A DNA stretch of 64,000 nucleotides from RPQJ01 sp963793675. GTDB lineage: Bacteria > Pseudomonadota > Gammaproteobacteria > Steroidobacterales > Steroidobacteraceae. The position numbers and the translations under genes are program-made. The stretch lies in NCBI GenBank assembly GCA_963793675.1, contig CAWCBA010000008.1, positions 186,001-250,000 of the forward strand. The letters are read 5' to 3'. Below the pieces are notes generated by a model. That model was not told where the DNA came from. It was given only the letters and a program-made list of their open reading frames with translations, and did no database searches. Positions 26,826 through 35,960 of this stretch are shown in pieces. Within the stretch, counting starts at the first letter, position 1, and every line of letters starts with the position of its first letter.

Positions 26826-28697
26826 ATGCACAGTTACCCGGCCTGGAAGATCTGGCTGGTCGTCATCGTCCTGCTCGCGGGCACGGTGCTCGCCCTGCCG
26901 AACGTGTTCGGCGAGGCGCCCGCGCTGCAGCTCTCGCGCAACGACCGCACCGCCGTCACCGACGCCCAGCGCCAGCAGGTCGTCGCGTCGCTGCAGTCCA
27001 AGGGCGTGACGGTCGAGAACTCGTACCTCGAGGGCGATCGCCTCGTGCTGCGTTTCGATGACGTCGGCACGCGCCTCAAGGCGCGCGACGCCGTGCAGCA
27101 GGGCTCGGGCACCGAGTACCTCGTGGCGCTGTCCAACGTGCCGCGCACGCCGGGCTGGATGCGCGCAATCGGGCTCAAGCCGATGAGCCTCGGCCTCGAC
27201 CTGCGCGGCGGCGTCTACTTCATGTACGAAGTCGACACGCAGGGTGCCGTGAAGCAGTTGCTCACGAGCATGGAGAGCGACTACCGCACGATGCTGCGCA
27301 AGGAGCGCATGCCGTTCACCGGCGTGGCCAGCGACGGCGTCGACACGGTCCGGATCGGCCTGCGCAGCGGTGACGACGCGCAGAAGTTTGCCGGCCTGCT
27401 CCGCAAGCAGGACCCGAACCTGTCCGTCGACGCCGACACGCTCGGCGAGGGTGGTTCCGTCACGGTCCAGCTGAGCCCGACGCAGGTCAAGCAGCGCCAG
27501 GACTTCGCGATCCAGCAGAACATCACCACGCTGCGCAACCGCGTCGACGAACTGGGCGTCACGGAGCCGATCGTCGCGCGACAGGGCCTCGACCGCATCG
27601 TCGTGCAACTGCCCGGAGTGTCGGATCCGAACGAAGCGCTGCGCGTGCTCGGTGCGACGGCCACCCTCGAGTTCCGGCTCGTCGACGACCAGAACGACGC
27701 GTTGCTCGCCGAAAGCACCAAGCGCGCGCCGCTCGGCTCGAAGCTGTACCACACGCGCGATAACCGTCCCGTCCTGCTCAAGCGCGAGACGATCGTCTCG
27801 GGCGAGCAGCTGACGGACGCCAGTTCCGGCTTCCAGCAGGGCGAACCCGCGGTCATGGTGACGCTCGATGCGCGTGGCGCGTCGAAAATGCTCGAAACGA
27901 CGCGCCAGAACCTCGGCCGCCCGATGGCGGTGGTGTTCATCGAGAAGAAGCGCGTGAGCGAAGAGCAGCCCTGCAAGGGGACGCGCGCGGGCAACGAATG
28001 CACCGAGGAAACGGTCATCAACCAGGCCACCATCCGCGGCGTGTTCGGCAGCAACTTCCAGATCACCGGCGTGATGGCCAACGAGGCGCGTGAACTCGCG
28101 CTGCTGCTGCGTGCAGGTTCGCTGGCCGCCCCGCTCTACATCGTCGAGCAGCGCACCGTCGGCCCGAGCCTCGGCGCCGACAACATCAAGCGCGGCGTCA
28201 ACGCGCTGATCCTCGGCCTCGTGGCCACGTTCATCTTCATGGCCGTGTATTACCAGGCGTTCGGGCTGGTGGCGAACGTCGTGCTGCTCACCAACGTCGT
28301 GCTGCTCGCGGCGCTGCTCTCCATGCTGCAGGCGTCGCTGTCATTGCCGGGCATCGCCGGCATCGTGCTGACCGTGGGCATGGCCGTCGACGCGAACATC
28401 CTGATCTTCGAGCGCATCCGCGAGGAGTTGCGCAACGGCATGAGCCCGCACGCTGCAATCAGCGCAGGCTACGAGAAAGCCTTCTCGGCGATCGCCGACT
28501 CCAACGTCACCACGCTGATCGCGGGCATCGTGCTGTTCACCTTCGGCACGGGCCCGGTGCGCGGCTTCGCCGTCGTGCTGTCGCTCGGCATCGTCACGTC
28601 GATGTTCACGGCTCTCGTGGTCAGCCGCACGCTGGTCTACCTGCTCTGGGACCGCCAACGCAAGCTCGAGCGGCTCTCGATCGGGATGGGGTACTGA
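26826..28697 (+). CDS. secD: Protein translocase subunit SecD
   Basis: SecD is an inner-membrane RND-type component that uses proton motive force to assist late steps of Sec export. The 623-residue protein has an N-terminal helix (WKIWLVVIVLLAGTVLALP) and the large periplasmic P1 region beginning LGLDLRGGVYFMYEVD. It also has the block NITTLRNRVDELGVTEPIVARQG and the C-terminal membrane bundle with VGMAVDANILIFERIREEL near residue 520. Length and motifs are normal. secF follows after two bases. Confidence 0.97.
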   Translation: MHSYPAWKIWLVVIVLLAGTVLALPNVFGEAPALQLSRNDRTAVTDAQRQQVVASLQSKGVTVENSYLEGDRLVLRFDDVGTRLKARDAVQQGSGTEYLVALSNVPRTPGWMRAIGLKPMSLGLDLRGGVYFMYEVDTQGAVKQLLTSMESDYRTMLRKERMPFTGVASDGVDTVRIGLRSGDDAQKFAGLLRKQDPNLSVDADTLGEGGSVTVQLSPTQVKQRQDFAIQQNITTLRNRVDELGVTEPIVARQGLDRIVVQLPGVSDPNEALRVLGATATLEFRLVDDQNDALLAESTKRAPLGSKLYHTRDNRPVLLKRETIVSGEQLTDASSGFQQGEPAVMVTLDARGASKMLETTRQNLGRPMAVVFIEKKRVSEEQPCKGTRAGNECTEETVINQATIRGVFGSNFQITGVMANEARELALLLRAGSLAAPLYIVEQRTVGPSLGADNIKRGVNALILGLVATFIFMAVYYQAFGLVANVVLLTNVVLLAALLSMLQASLSLPGIAGIVLTVGMAVDANILIFERIREELRNGMSPHAAISAGYEKAFSAIADSNVTTLIAGIVLFTFGTGPVRGFAVVLSLGIVTSMFTALVVSRTLVYLLWDRQRKLERLSIGMGY

Positions 28698-28699
28698 TC

Positions 28700-29635
28700 A
28701 TGGAATTTTTCCGCAGGAAGACCAGCTTTCCGTTCATGTCCACCCGCAGGCGGTGGTACGTGGTGTCGGCGGTCCTGGTGCTCGGTTCGCTGCTCGTGCT
28801 CGGCGTGCGCGGCATCAACTTCGGCATCGACTTCACCGGCGGCGTGGTGCTCGAGATGAACTTCCCGCAGGCGATCGACCTGGAGACGGTGCGCACATCG
28901 CTCGACAAGGCCGGCTATGGCGAAGCCGTGGTGCAGAGCTTCGGCACCCCGCGCGACGTGCTGGTGCGCATGCTGCCGGAGGCGGGCACGGACAACAACG
29001 TGCTGGGCCAGAAAGTCCTCACGGCGATCCAGTCCGATAATCCAGGCGTCGAGCTGCGCCGCACCGAAGTCGTGGGCGGGCAGGTGGGGGCGGAACTTGC
29101 CGAGAAGGGTGCGCTCGCCGTGCTCTTCACGTTCTTCTTCATCATGCTGTACGTCTGGATGCGCTTCCAGTGGAAACTCGGCGTCGGCGCCATCGTCGCG
29201 GCGCTGCACGACCCGATCATGATCCTGGGTTTCTTCGCGGCCACCCAGATGACGTTCGACCTGCCGGCCCTGGCGGCGATCCTGGCCGTCATCGGCTACT
29301 CGCTGAACGACACCGTCGTCGTGTTCGACCGTATCCGCGAGCGCTTCATGTCGATGCGCAAGGGCACCTCCGAGCAGGTGATGGACGCGTCGATCAACGA
29401 GACGCTGTCGCGCACGATCATGACCAGCAGCACGACCATGCTGACGGTGCTTGCGCTGCTGTTCTTCGGCGGCGAGATCCTGCGCGGGTTCTCGACCGCG
29501 CTCACGATCGGCATCGTGGTGGGCACGTACTCGTCGATCTACGTCGCCAGCGCGCTGGCCCTCGACCTCAAGCTCACTGCGCGCGACCTGCTGCCGGTGC
29601 AGAAAGAGAAGGACGCCGTGGACGACATGCCCTGA
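28700..29635 (+). CDS. secF: Protein translocase subunit SecF
   Basis: SecF is the partner of SecD. The 311 residues include the first membrane helix, FGIDFTGGVVLEMNF, a short periplasmic loop, and the five-helix bundle with IGYSLNDTVVVFDRIRERF and the end segment IVVGTYSSIYVASALALDL. Start ATG 28700 immediately follows the secD stop, so the two are translated together. The product stops shortly after the final cytoplasmic tail KEKDAVDDMP. Confidence 0.97.
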   Translation: MEFFRRKTSFPFMSTRRRWYVVSAVLVLGSLLVLGVRGINFGIDFTGGVVLEMNFPQAIDLETVRTSLDKAGYGEAVVQSFGTPRDVLVRMLPEAGTDNNVLGQKVLTAIQSDNPGVELRRTEVVGGQVGAELAEKGALAVLFTFFFIMLYVWMRFQWKLGVGAIVAALHDPIMILGFFAATQMTFDLPALAAILAVIGYSLNDTVVVFDRIRERFMSMRKGTSEQVMDASINETLSRTIMTSSTTMLTVLALLFFGGEILRGFSTALTIGIVVGTYSSIYVASALALDLKLTARDLLPVQKEKDAVDDMP

Positions 29636-29677
29636 GGGGCCTGTCTTCCACGCATCCGGGCCTGGGTGGGGGAAATG

Positions 29678-30649
29678 ATGGTCGAATTCGTCTGGTTCGG
29701 CTTTCTGACCCTGTTCCTGGGACTGCTGGTCCTCGACCTCAGCGTCCTGCATCGCGAGTCGACGACGCTCTCCGTCAGGCAGGCGCTGTTCTGGACGGCG
29801 GTCTGGGTCAGCGTGGCGATGTCCTACGCCGTGGTGATCTACGGCCTTTACGAGTATCGCTGGCTCGGGTTCCAGCCGGGCCTCGGGGTTACCGGCGGCG
29901 GCGATGCAGTCGTCCAGTACGTGACCGGGTACCTGCTCGAGTGGTCGTTGTCGGTCGACAACATCTTCGTCATTGCGTTGATCTTCGCGTACCTCAGGAT
30001 CCCGGCGCAGTACCAGTACCGCGTCCTGTTCTGGGGCATCGTCGGCGCCATCGTCCTGCGCGGCCTGATGATCGCGGCCGGCACCACGCTGCTGCATCGC
30101 TTCGACTGGATGTTCTACGTTTTCGGCGCGGTCCTGCTGTTATCGGCGCTGCGCATGCTGCGCAATGGCGAAGGCGCGCACGACGTCGGCAACAGCTTCC
30201 CGGCACGCCTGGTGCGCCGGTTCATACCGGTCACGCCGGAACTCGAACGCGCGCGGTTCTTCGTCCGGCGCGAAGGCAGGCTGTTTGCGACACCGCTGTT
30301 CGTCGCCCTGGTGATGGTCGAGCTCACCGACGTCGTGTTCGCGGTGGATTCGATTCCTGCGATCCTCGCGGTCACGCGTGACCCGTTCCTGGTCTTCACG
30401 TCCAACGCATTCGCGATCCTCGGGCTGCGCTCGCTGTACTTCGCGGTCGCCGGCCTGATGGCGATGTTCCGCTACCTGCGCTACAGCCTGGTGCTGATCC
30501 TCGCGTTCGTCGGCATGAAGATGCTGCTGGTGTCGAATTACCACGTGCCGAACCGGGTCTCGCTCGCGATCATCCTGGGCACGCTCGGGGTGGGCATCCT
30601 GGCCTCCATCTGGGCCACCCGGCGTGACGAGGCCGACGGCGGCGCATAA
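29678..30649 (+). CDS. TerC-family integral membrane protein
   Basis: This polytopic membrane protein of the TerC family has 323 residues and about nine hydrophobic segments. Family motifs are FLEWSLSVDNIFV-like LEWSLSVDNIFVIALIF and the later VVFAVDSIPAILAVTRDPFLVFTSNAFAILGLRSLYF, with the conserved acidic residues in the membrane. TerC proteins are linked to metal ion (manganese) efflux and to the secretion machinery. Its place right after secDF fits proposed help with metallation of exported proteins, but this is context only. Start ATG 29678 is preferred for spacing from GGGGGA; GTG 29666 and ATG 29675 are alternatives. Confidence 0.88.
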   Translation: MVEFVWFGFLTLFLGLLVLDLSVLHRESTTLSVRQALFWTAVWVSVAMSYAVVIYGLYEYRWLGFQPGLGVTGGGDAVVQYVTGYLLEWSLSVDNIFVIALIFAYLRIPAQYQYRVLFWGIVGAIVLRGLMIAAGTTLLHRFDWMFYVFGAVLLLSALRMLRNGEGAHDVGNSFPARLVRRFIPVTPELERARFFVRREGRLFATPLFVALVMVELTDVVFAVDSIPAILAVTRDPFLVFTSNAFAILGLRSLYFAVAGLMAMFRYLRYSLVLILAFVGMKMLLVSNYHVPNRVSLAIILGTLGVGILASIWATRRDEADGGA

Positions 30650-30660
30650 GCGGGGTTCTC

Positions 30661-32115
30661 TCAGCGACCGCTCTTGCGCAGCGCGCTGTTGCGGAAGCCA
30701 TAGAACACGTAGATCAGGAATCCGATTGCGGTCCAGACGGCGAGCCGCAGCCACGTGTCCGGCGGCAGCGAGACCATCATGGCCGAGCAGACCAGCGCGC
30801 CGCCGACGCAGACGAGCCACGGGGCCCGCACGCGGAACGGTCGCTTGAGATCGGGGCGTGTGTAGCGCAGCACCAGCACGCCGATGCAGACCGTCGTGAA
30901 CGCGAGCAGCGTGCCGATCGACACCAGTTCACCCAGGATCGTCACCGGGAACAGGCCGCCGATCAGCGCCGCGAGCGTGCCCGTGATCAGCGTACCGATG
31001 TACGGCGTCTTGTGCGTCGGGTGCACCTTGCGGAAGAACTCCGGCAACAGGCCGTCACGCGACATCGCGTAGAAGATGCGGGGCTGGCCGAGCATCATCA
31101 CCAGGATCACGGACGTCATGCCCGCGATGGCGCCGAGCTTGATCCAGCCCGAGAGCCAGGAGAGTTCGGGATGCCGGTCGAGCGCCAGGGCCACCGGTGC
31201 CGCCGTGTTGAGCTCGCTGTAGTGCACCATGCCCGTCAGCACCGCCGAGACCATGACGTACAGGATCGTGCAGACCACGAGGCTGCCCATGATGCCCATC
31301 GGCATGTCGCGCTGCGGGTTCTTCGCTTCCTGTGCCGCGGTCGAGACCGCATCGAAGCCGATGTAGGCGAAGAAGATGATGCCAGCGGCCTGGAACACGC
31401 CGCTCCAGCCGAACTTGCCGAATTCACCCGTGTTCGGCGGGATGAACGGGTGCCAGTTGGCGCCGTCGACGACCCACATGCCGAAGCCGATGAACAGGAT
31501 GATCACCGCGACCTTGATCGCCACGACCACCGCGTTGAAGCGCGCCGACTGGTGAATGCCGACATAGCAGAGGCAGGTGATCGCCGCGATGACGAGTACC
31601 GCAGGCAGGTTGATGATCGCGCCGGTGCGCACGATTTCCAGGTGGCCTGCGCCCTTGGCAAACGGCGCGTTGGTGAGCGCGTCCGGCAGGTGGAATCCCA
31701 GCTGTTCGACCAGGCTGACGACGTACCCCGACCAGCCGACGGCGACCGTGCCTGCCGCGAACAGGTATTCCAGGATCAGGTTCCAGCCGATGAACCAGGC
31801 GACGCCTTCACCGAGCGTGGCGTACGAATAGGAATACGCGCTGCCGGAAACCGGGATCATCGCCGAGAACTCTGCGTAGCAGAGGCCCGCCAGTGCGCAC
31901 CCGAAGCCGGCGATGAGAAACGAGATGACGAGTCCCGGCCCCGCGTGATTCGCGGCGGCCGTGCCGGTCAGCACGAAAATGCCGGTGCCGATAATGGCGC
32001 CGATGCCGAGCAGCACCAGCGCGCGCGCGTCGAGCGTGCGGCTCAGTTCGTTGCCCGACTCGTCGGCTTCGTGCAGTTCGCCAATGGGTTTGGTCGAAAA
32101 CAGGCGATGCGGCAT
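30661..32115 (-). CDS. APC-superfamily amino acid permease
   Basis: This inner-membrane transporter of about 484 residues has roughly 12-14 hydrophobic segments. The first helix has the APC substrate/ion motif LGIGAIIGTGIFVLTG; GFGCALAGLCYAEFSAMIP and the helix-6 block FFAYIGFDAVSTAAQEAKNPQRDMP mark the cationic amino-acid transporter (CAT/YfnA-like) branch. The preferred start is ATG 32115 (MPHRLFSTKPIGEL). The substrate is probably an amino acid, but which one is unknown. It is convergent with the TerC gene, and a large palindrome lies 56 bases before it. Confidence 0.85.
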   Translation of the reverse strand: MPHRLFSTKPIGELHEADESGNELSRTLDARALVLLGIGAIIGTGIFVLTGTAAANHAGPGLVISFLIAGFGCALAGLCYAEFSAMIPVSGSAYSYSYATLGEGVAWFIGWNLILEYLFAAGTVAVGWSGYVVSLVEQLGFHLPDALTNAPFAKGAGHLEIVRTGAIINLPAVLVIAAITCLCYVGIHQSARFNAVVVAIKVAVIILFIGFGMWVVDGANWHPFIPPNTGEFGKFGWSGVFQAAGIIFFAYIGFDAVSTAAQEAKNPQRDMPMGIMGSLVVCTILYVMVSAVLTGMVHYSELNTAAPVALALDRHPELSWLSGWIKLGAIAGMTSVILVMMLGQPRIFYAMSRDGLLPEFFRKVHPTHKTPYIGTLITGTLAALIGGLFPVTILGELVSIGTLLAFTTVCIGVLVLRYTRPDLKRPFRVRAPWLVCVGGALVCSAMMVSLPPDTWLRLAVWTAIGFLIYVFYGFRNSALRKSGR

Positions 32116-32170
32116 GGATCGTGCGCTCGGTATTGCGGCCCGGTCGGGCAATGCCGCCGGACTCTACCGG

Positions 32171-32278
32171 AGAAATTGGGGACGCTCACCTATTTCCTCA
32201 CCTATCTCCGACCCGATTTACGGCCGGAAACAGGCAAGGAAATAGGTGAGGGGAAATAGGTGAGCGTCCCCAATTTCT
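32171..32278. repeat. 108-base near-palindromic repeat element
   Basis: The left arm (32171-32197) and right arm (32252-32278) are perfect 27-base inverted repeats. The core reads GGGGACGCTCACCTATTT on the left and its complement on the right. A second, imperfect inner pair (CCTCACCTATCTCC-like) nests inside, so the element could fold into one long hairpin or cruciform. It sits between suhB and the permease gene, both on the minus strand. It looks like a REP-type or miniature mobile palindrome; transcription termination is another possible effect. Confidence 0.8.
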
Positions 32279-32282
32279 TTGT

Positions 32283-33089
32283 TCAGACGTCGCGCAGGTT
32301 CGCCGGGACGTAAGGCCCGATGCACGCGACGAGTTCGTCGAACACCTTGGGCGTACCCGCGACGACGTGACCGCCCTGCGTGTAGGGCTGGCCGGTGAGC
32401 GTGCCGATGCGGCCGCCGGCCTCGGTGATCAGGAGCGTGCCGGCCGCGGTGTCCCACGCGCTGAGCCCGATTTCCCAGAAACCGTCGACGCGGCCCGCCG
32501 CGACGTAGGCGAGGTCGAGTGCAGCGGCACCCGGGCGGCGCACCCCCGCCGTCGTCAGCATCATGGCCTTGAGCATCGCCAGGTAGTCGTCGAGCCAGCG
32601 CGAGTTGTCGCGCTGCGGGAAACCGGTGGCCACCAGGGCACCTTCGAGCGTCGTCTGCTTGCTGACGCGGATGCGCCGGCCGTCCACCTGCGCGCCGCTG
32701 CCACGCGAGGCGGTAAAGAGTTCCTGCCGCATCGGGTCGTACACCACGGCGTGCTCGAGCCGACCACGGCATTCGACGGCGATGGACACCGCGAAGACCG
32801 GGAAGCTGTGCAGGAAATTGGTGGTGCCGTCCAGCGGATCGATGATCCAGACGAACTCGTCGCCGCCGCTGCGGCCGGATTCCTCGGCGAGAAACCCGTG
32901 ATCGGGATGGACGCGACGCACGGTTTCGATGATGTCGCGCTCGGCCATGCGGTCGATTTCGGTGACGAAATCGTTGCGGCCTTTGGCCTGTATGCTGCTG
33001 GTAGGCACCCGGTCGAGGTTGCGCACGATCAGGTCTCCCGCGCGGCGGGCGGCGCGGACGGCGATATTGAGCATCGGCTGCATGTTCAT
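32283..33089 (-). CDS. suhB: Inositol monophosphatase family protein SuhB
   Basis: SuhB is an inositol-1-monophosphatase-fold enzyme which in gammaproteobacteria also takes part in rRNA transcription antitermination. The 268 residues include NDFVTEIDRMAERDIIE, GFLAEESG, the metal-binding WIIDPLDGTTNFLHSFP and the second metal block IGLSAWDTAAGTLLITEAGG. Starts at 33089 and 33083 (MQPMLNIAVRAARRAG) are both possible; the second matches relatives well. It is divergent from trmJ, the usual gammaproteobacterial arrangement. Confidence 0.93.
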   Translation of the reverse strand: MNMQPMLNIAVRAARRAGDLIVRNLDRVPTSSIQAKGRNDFVTEIDRMAERDIIETVRRVHPDHGFLAEESGRSGGDEFVWIIDPLDGTTNFLHSFPVFAVSIAVECRGRLEHAVVYDPMRQELFTASRGSGAQVDGRRIRVSKQTTLEGALVATGFPQRDNSRWLDDYLAMLKAMMLTTAGVRRPGAAALDLAYVAAGRVDGFWEIGLSAWDTAAGTLLITEAGGRIGTLTGQPYTQGGHVVAGTPKVFDELVACIGPYVPANLRDV

Positions 33090-33164
33090 GCGGCTTCTCG
33101 ACGTTGGCAGGTGGGCAAGAGCGGCAGGAATGGACCTGCCAAAGGACCGCTAGAATACCAGAGC

Positions 33165-33921
33165 ATGTCTATCCGCATCGTCCTCGTCGGTACGTCACAC
33201 CCGGGCAACATCGGTTCGGCCGCTCGCGCCATGAAGACCATGGGCCTGGAATCGCTCTATCTGGTGGCGCCCGAAAGATTCCCGGCGACGGAGGCGACCG
33301 TCATGGCAGCTGGCGCGGACGACGTGCTGCTGAACGCGCGCGTGGTACCGGACGTGCGCTCGGCGATCGCCGATTGCGGACTCGTGATCGGCACGACGGC
33401 CCGCGGCCGGCACCTGTCGTGGCGCATCGTCGAGCCGCGCGAAGCGGCGCTCGAGATCGTGGCGGCGTCGCAGGCAAGCGCAGTGGCCATCCTGTTCGGC
33501 GCAGAGCGCACGGGCCTGCAGAACGACGAACTGCAGCTGTGCCACAGCTTGCTCACGATTCCGACCGGCGCGGCCTATACGTCGCTGAACCTCGCGATGG
33601 CGGTGCAGGTCGTGGCATATGAAGTGTGCCTGGCGCTGCGCGACCGCGACGCGGCCGTGACGCGTCGGTGAGGGGCCCGTGCCGCTCGCCAGTGCCACCG
33701 ACATGCAGAAGTTCTACGCGCAACTCGAGCAGGTGCTCGATGAGGTCGACTTCAAGGACCGCACGGGATCGGGCCACCTGATGGCGCGCCTGCGCCGTCT
33801 GTTCCAGCGCACCGTGCTCGACCAGAACGAGATCAACATCCTGCGGGGCATCCTCACGGCCGTGCAGGGCAGGCGCCGGCGCGCGGGCGAGCCCCACGCG
33901 CCCAAGGCGGAATCGCGCGCC
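33165..33921 (+). CDS. trmJ: tRNA (cytidine/uridine-2'-O-)-methyltransferase TrmJ, frameshifted, stop not resolved
   Basis: TrmJ is a SPOUT-class enzyme methylating the ribose of nucleotide 32 in tRNAs. The first frame carries IRIVLVGTSHPGNIGSAARA, AILFGAERTGLQNDELQLC and IPTGAAYTSLNLAMAVQVV, then stops at 33671. The C-terminal dimer segment DMQKFYAQLEQVLDEVDF and RLRRLFQRTVLDQNEINILRGIL follows one frame over, so one extra base near 33665 splits the gene. In that second frame no stop occurs before the iscS start, so as read TrmJ would run into IscS. A TGA one frame away at 33923 would overlap the iscS ATG if a further base were wrong. TAGAAT at 33151-33156 puts the start only a few bases before ATG 33165. 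Confidence 0.82.
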
Positions 33922-35170
33922 ATGAGTTCACGGCCGATCTACCTGGACAACGCCGCCACGACGGCCGTCGATCCGCGCGTGATCGCCGAGATGAGCTCGT
34001 GCCTCGGGGCCGACGGCGACTTCGCCAATCCGTCCTCGGCCAGCCACGTCTACGGTCGCCAGGCCGGCGCACGCGTCGGACGCGCACGCGCCGAGGTCGC
34101 GGCGCTGGTCAATGCCGCGCCGGAGCAGATTCTGTTCACCTCGGGCGCGACGGAAGCGAACAACCTCGCGTTGCTTGGCGCGGCGCGCTTCCACCACGAT
34201 CGATCACGACACGTCGTGACGTCGCGCACCGAGCATCCCGCGGTACTCGATGCCTGCCGCCAGCTCGAACGTGAAGGCTGCACCGTCACGTACCTGAAGC
34301 CGGGCCCTTCCGGCATCGTCGACGTACGGCAGGTTGCGGACGCATTGCGTCCGGACACGCTGCTCGTGTCCCTGATGCACGTGAACAACGAGATCGGGGT
34401 GATCAACGACATCGGCTCCGTCGGTCGCCTGTGCCGCGAGCGCGGCGTGCTGTTCCACGTGGATGCGGCGCAGAGCGCCGGCAAGGTGCCGATCGACGTG
34501 CAGTCCGATGCGATCGACCTGCTCGTCGCTGACCGCGCACAAGGTCCACGGGCCGAAAGGCATCGGCGCGCTGTGCATTCGCCGTGAGCCGCGCCTCGGG
34601 CTGGTGCCGTTGCAGTTCGGCGGCGGCCAGGAGCGCGGCCTGCGTTCCGGGACGTTGCCGACGCACCAGATTGTCGGTCTCGGCAGCGCGTACCGTATCG
34701 CGCGCGAATCGATGAGCGTGGACATCCCGCGCATCGCCAGTCTGCGCGAACGACTCTGGGGCGTGCTCGCCGGCATTCCTGGCGTCGAACTCAACGGCGA
34801 CCCGGTGCGACGAGTGGCGGGCATCCTGAACGTCACGGTCGACGGCGTGGAGGGCGAGACCCTGCTGTTGGCGCTCGCGGATCTGGCCGTGTCCTCGGGC
34901 TCGGCCTGCGCCAGCCTGCACGCCGAGCCGTCCTACGTGCTGCGCGCGCTCGGTCGCAGCGATCGCCAGGCACAAAGCTCACTGCGGTTGAGCCTCGGGC
35001 GTTTTACGACCGCGGCCGAGGTCGAGCGGGCCGCCGCGCGGATCAGCGAGGAAATCACCAGGCTCAGGGCCGGTGAGCCTGGCCCGCGCGCCCGCTCCGA
35101 CCTGGTCGAGGATCCGCGGTACAACTGCCGAGGTTCGCCGCCGCCTGCATGCCTTGCCGGGTTGGGGTGA
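33922..35170 (+). CDS. iscS: Cysteine desulfurase IscS, one frameshift
   Basis: IscS is a pyridoxal-phosphate enzyme supplying sulfane sulfur for iron-sulfur clusters and tRNA thiolation. It starts IYLDNAATTAVDPRV and continues with FANPSSASHVYGRQAG, LFTSGATEANNLALLG, LVSLMHVNNEIGVIND and LFHVDAAQSAGKVPID. An extra G near 34535 shifts the frame just before the PLP-lysine block LTAHKVHGPKGIGALC. The catalytic cysteine follows in VSSGSACASLHAEPSYVLRALG. The last 30 or so residues do not match the usual C-terminus and overlap the next gene, so a further base error near 35070-35125 is possible. No iscR lies between trmJ and iscS. Confidence 0.88.
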
Positions 35171-35498
35171 CTTACCGGACGACGCGTCGGTCGCCAAAGG
35201 CCGGGCTGGCGATCGGGAGCAGGGGGCCGAAGTCGCGTTCGCGCTCAGGATCGAGCGCGATCGGGTGGCTGAGGCTCGCTTCCAGGCATTTGGCTGCCCG
35301 CACGTCCTGGCCGCAGCTTCGTGGGCGGTGGAAGCCGCGCTCGGCATGGACTGTGGTCAACTGGCGGCCTGGGACTGGCAGGAAGCCGCCCGGGTGCTGG
35401 ATGTGCCCCCGGCCAAATTCGGGCGGTTGCTCACGTTGCAGGATGCAATACGTGCCGTCGTCCGGAACTGGCCGGGCGCGGCCCGGTCTACGGTGTAG
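35073..35498 (+). CDS. Divergent IscU/NifU-N-like protein with only one of three ligand cysteines
   Basis: This is a short scaffold-like protein in the iscU position. The alignable core is AEVAFALRIERDRVAEARFQAFGCPHVLAAASW, then LDVPPAKFGRLLTLQDAIRAVV, matching IscU secondary structure. Only the central cysteine (GCP) is kept. The IscU first cysteine (ACGD) reads as EQGAE, and the third (HCS) reads as KFGRL. It therefore may not assemble a cluster in the standard way. The GTG start at 35073 is uncertain: a one-base correction near 35125 would join the in-frame VEDPRYN to AEVRRRLHALPGW and move the start. iscA follows 36 bases later. Confidence 0.7.
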   Translation: MSLARAPAPTWSRIRGTTAEVRRRLHALPGWGDLPDDASVAKGRAGDREQGAEVAFALRIERDRVAEARFQAFGCPHVLAAASWAVEAALGMDCGQLAAWDWQEAARVLDVPPAKFGRLLTLQDAIRAVVRNWPGAARSTV

Positions 35499-35534
35499 AA
35501 TTTTTCCAGCCACCCCCGCCGAGGATACCGCCGC

Positions 35535-35858
35535 ATGTCGATCTCCCTGACCCCCGCCGCCGCCGAACGCGTCCGCACGTTCATGGCCAGCCGAGGCAAG
35601 GGCATCGGGTTGCGGCTGGGCGTCAAGCAGACGGGCTGCTCTGGCTACGCCTACGTCGTCAGTTACGCCGATGAACTCGGTGCCAGGGACGTCGTCTTCG
35701 AGGTGTCCGACGTGAAAGTCGTGGTCGATGCCGAGAGCCTCAAGTTCGTCGACGGCACCGAAATCGACTTCGTGCGCCAGGGGCTCAACGAGGCCTTCAA
35801 GTTCCGCAATCCGAACGTCAAGGGCGAGTGCGGCTGCGGCGAGAGCTTCAACGTCTAA
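35535..35858 (+). CDS. iscA: Iron-sulfur cluster assembly protein IscA (A-type carrier)
   Basis: This A-type carrier of 107 residues delivers iron-sulfur clusters to target proteins. It has LRLGVKQTGCSGYAYVVSYADE near residue 25 and the C-terminal GECGCGESFNV, so all three conserved cysteines are present. A TAGAAT hexamer at 35496-35501, overlapping the previous stop, may give it its own promoter. hscB, hscA and fdx, which usually follow, are absent here; ndk comes next. Confidence 0.93.
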   Translation: MSISLTPAAAERVRTFMASRGKGIGLRLGVKQTGCSGYAYVVSYADELGARDVVFEVSDVKVVVDAESLKFVDGTEIDFVRQGLNEAFKFRNPNVKGECGCGESFNV

Positions 35859-35881
35859 CTGCCCGTCCGGGCTATGTTTTC

Positions 35882-35910
35882 TTGGCCGGTGGGTCCCGTC
35901 CGGGTATACT
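35882..35910 (+). promoter_or_regulatory. Promoter for ndk: TTGGCC-N17-TATACT
   Basis: A -35 hexamer TTGGCC (35882-35887) and a -10 TATACT (35905-35910) are separated by exactly 17 bases, 121 bases before the ndk start. This is one of the better promoter matches in the window. Confidence 0.55.
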
Positions 35911-35944
35911 GCACCGTTACGTTTCCAGGTTGGCCCCGTCCGGA

Positions 35945-35960
35945 CCCGCGCTTGCGCGGG
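35945..35960 (+). terminator. GC hairpin with T-rich tail in the ndk leader
   Basis: CCCGCGC-TT-GCGCGGG forms a 7-pair stem followed by TTTCAGGTTTTT. It lies about 30 bases downstream of the expected start from the TATACT promoter and 72 bases before the ndk ATG, so it could act as a leader attenuator rather than a terminator for iscA. Confidence 0.45.
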
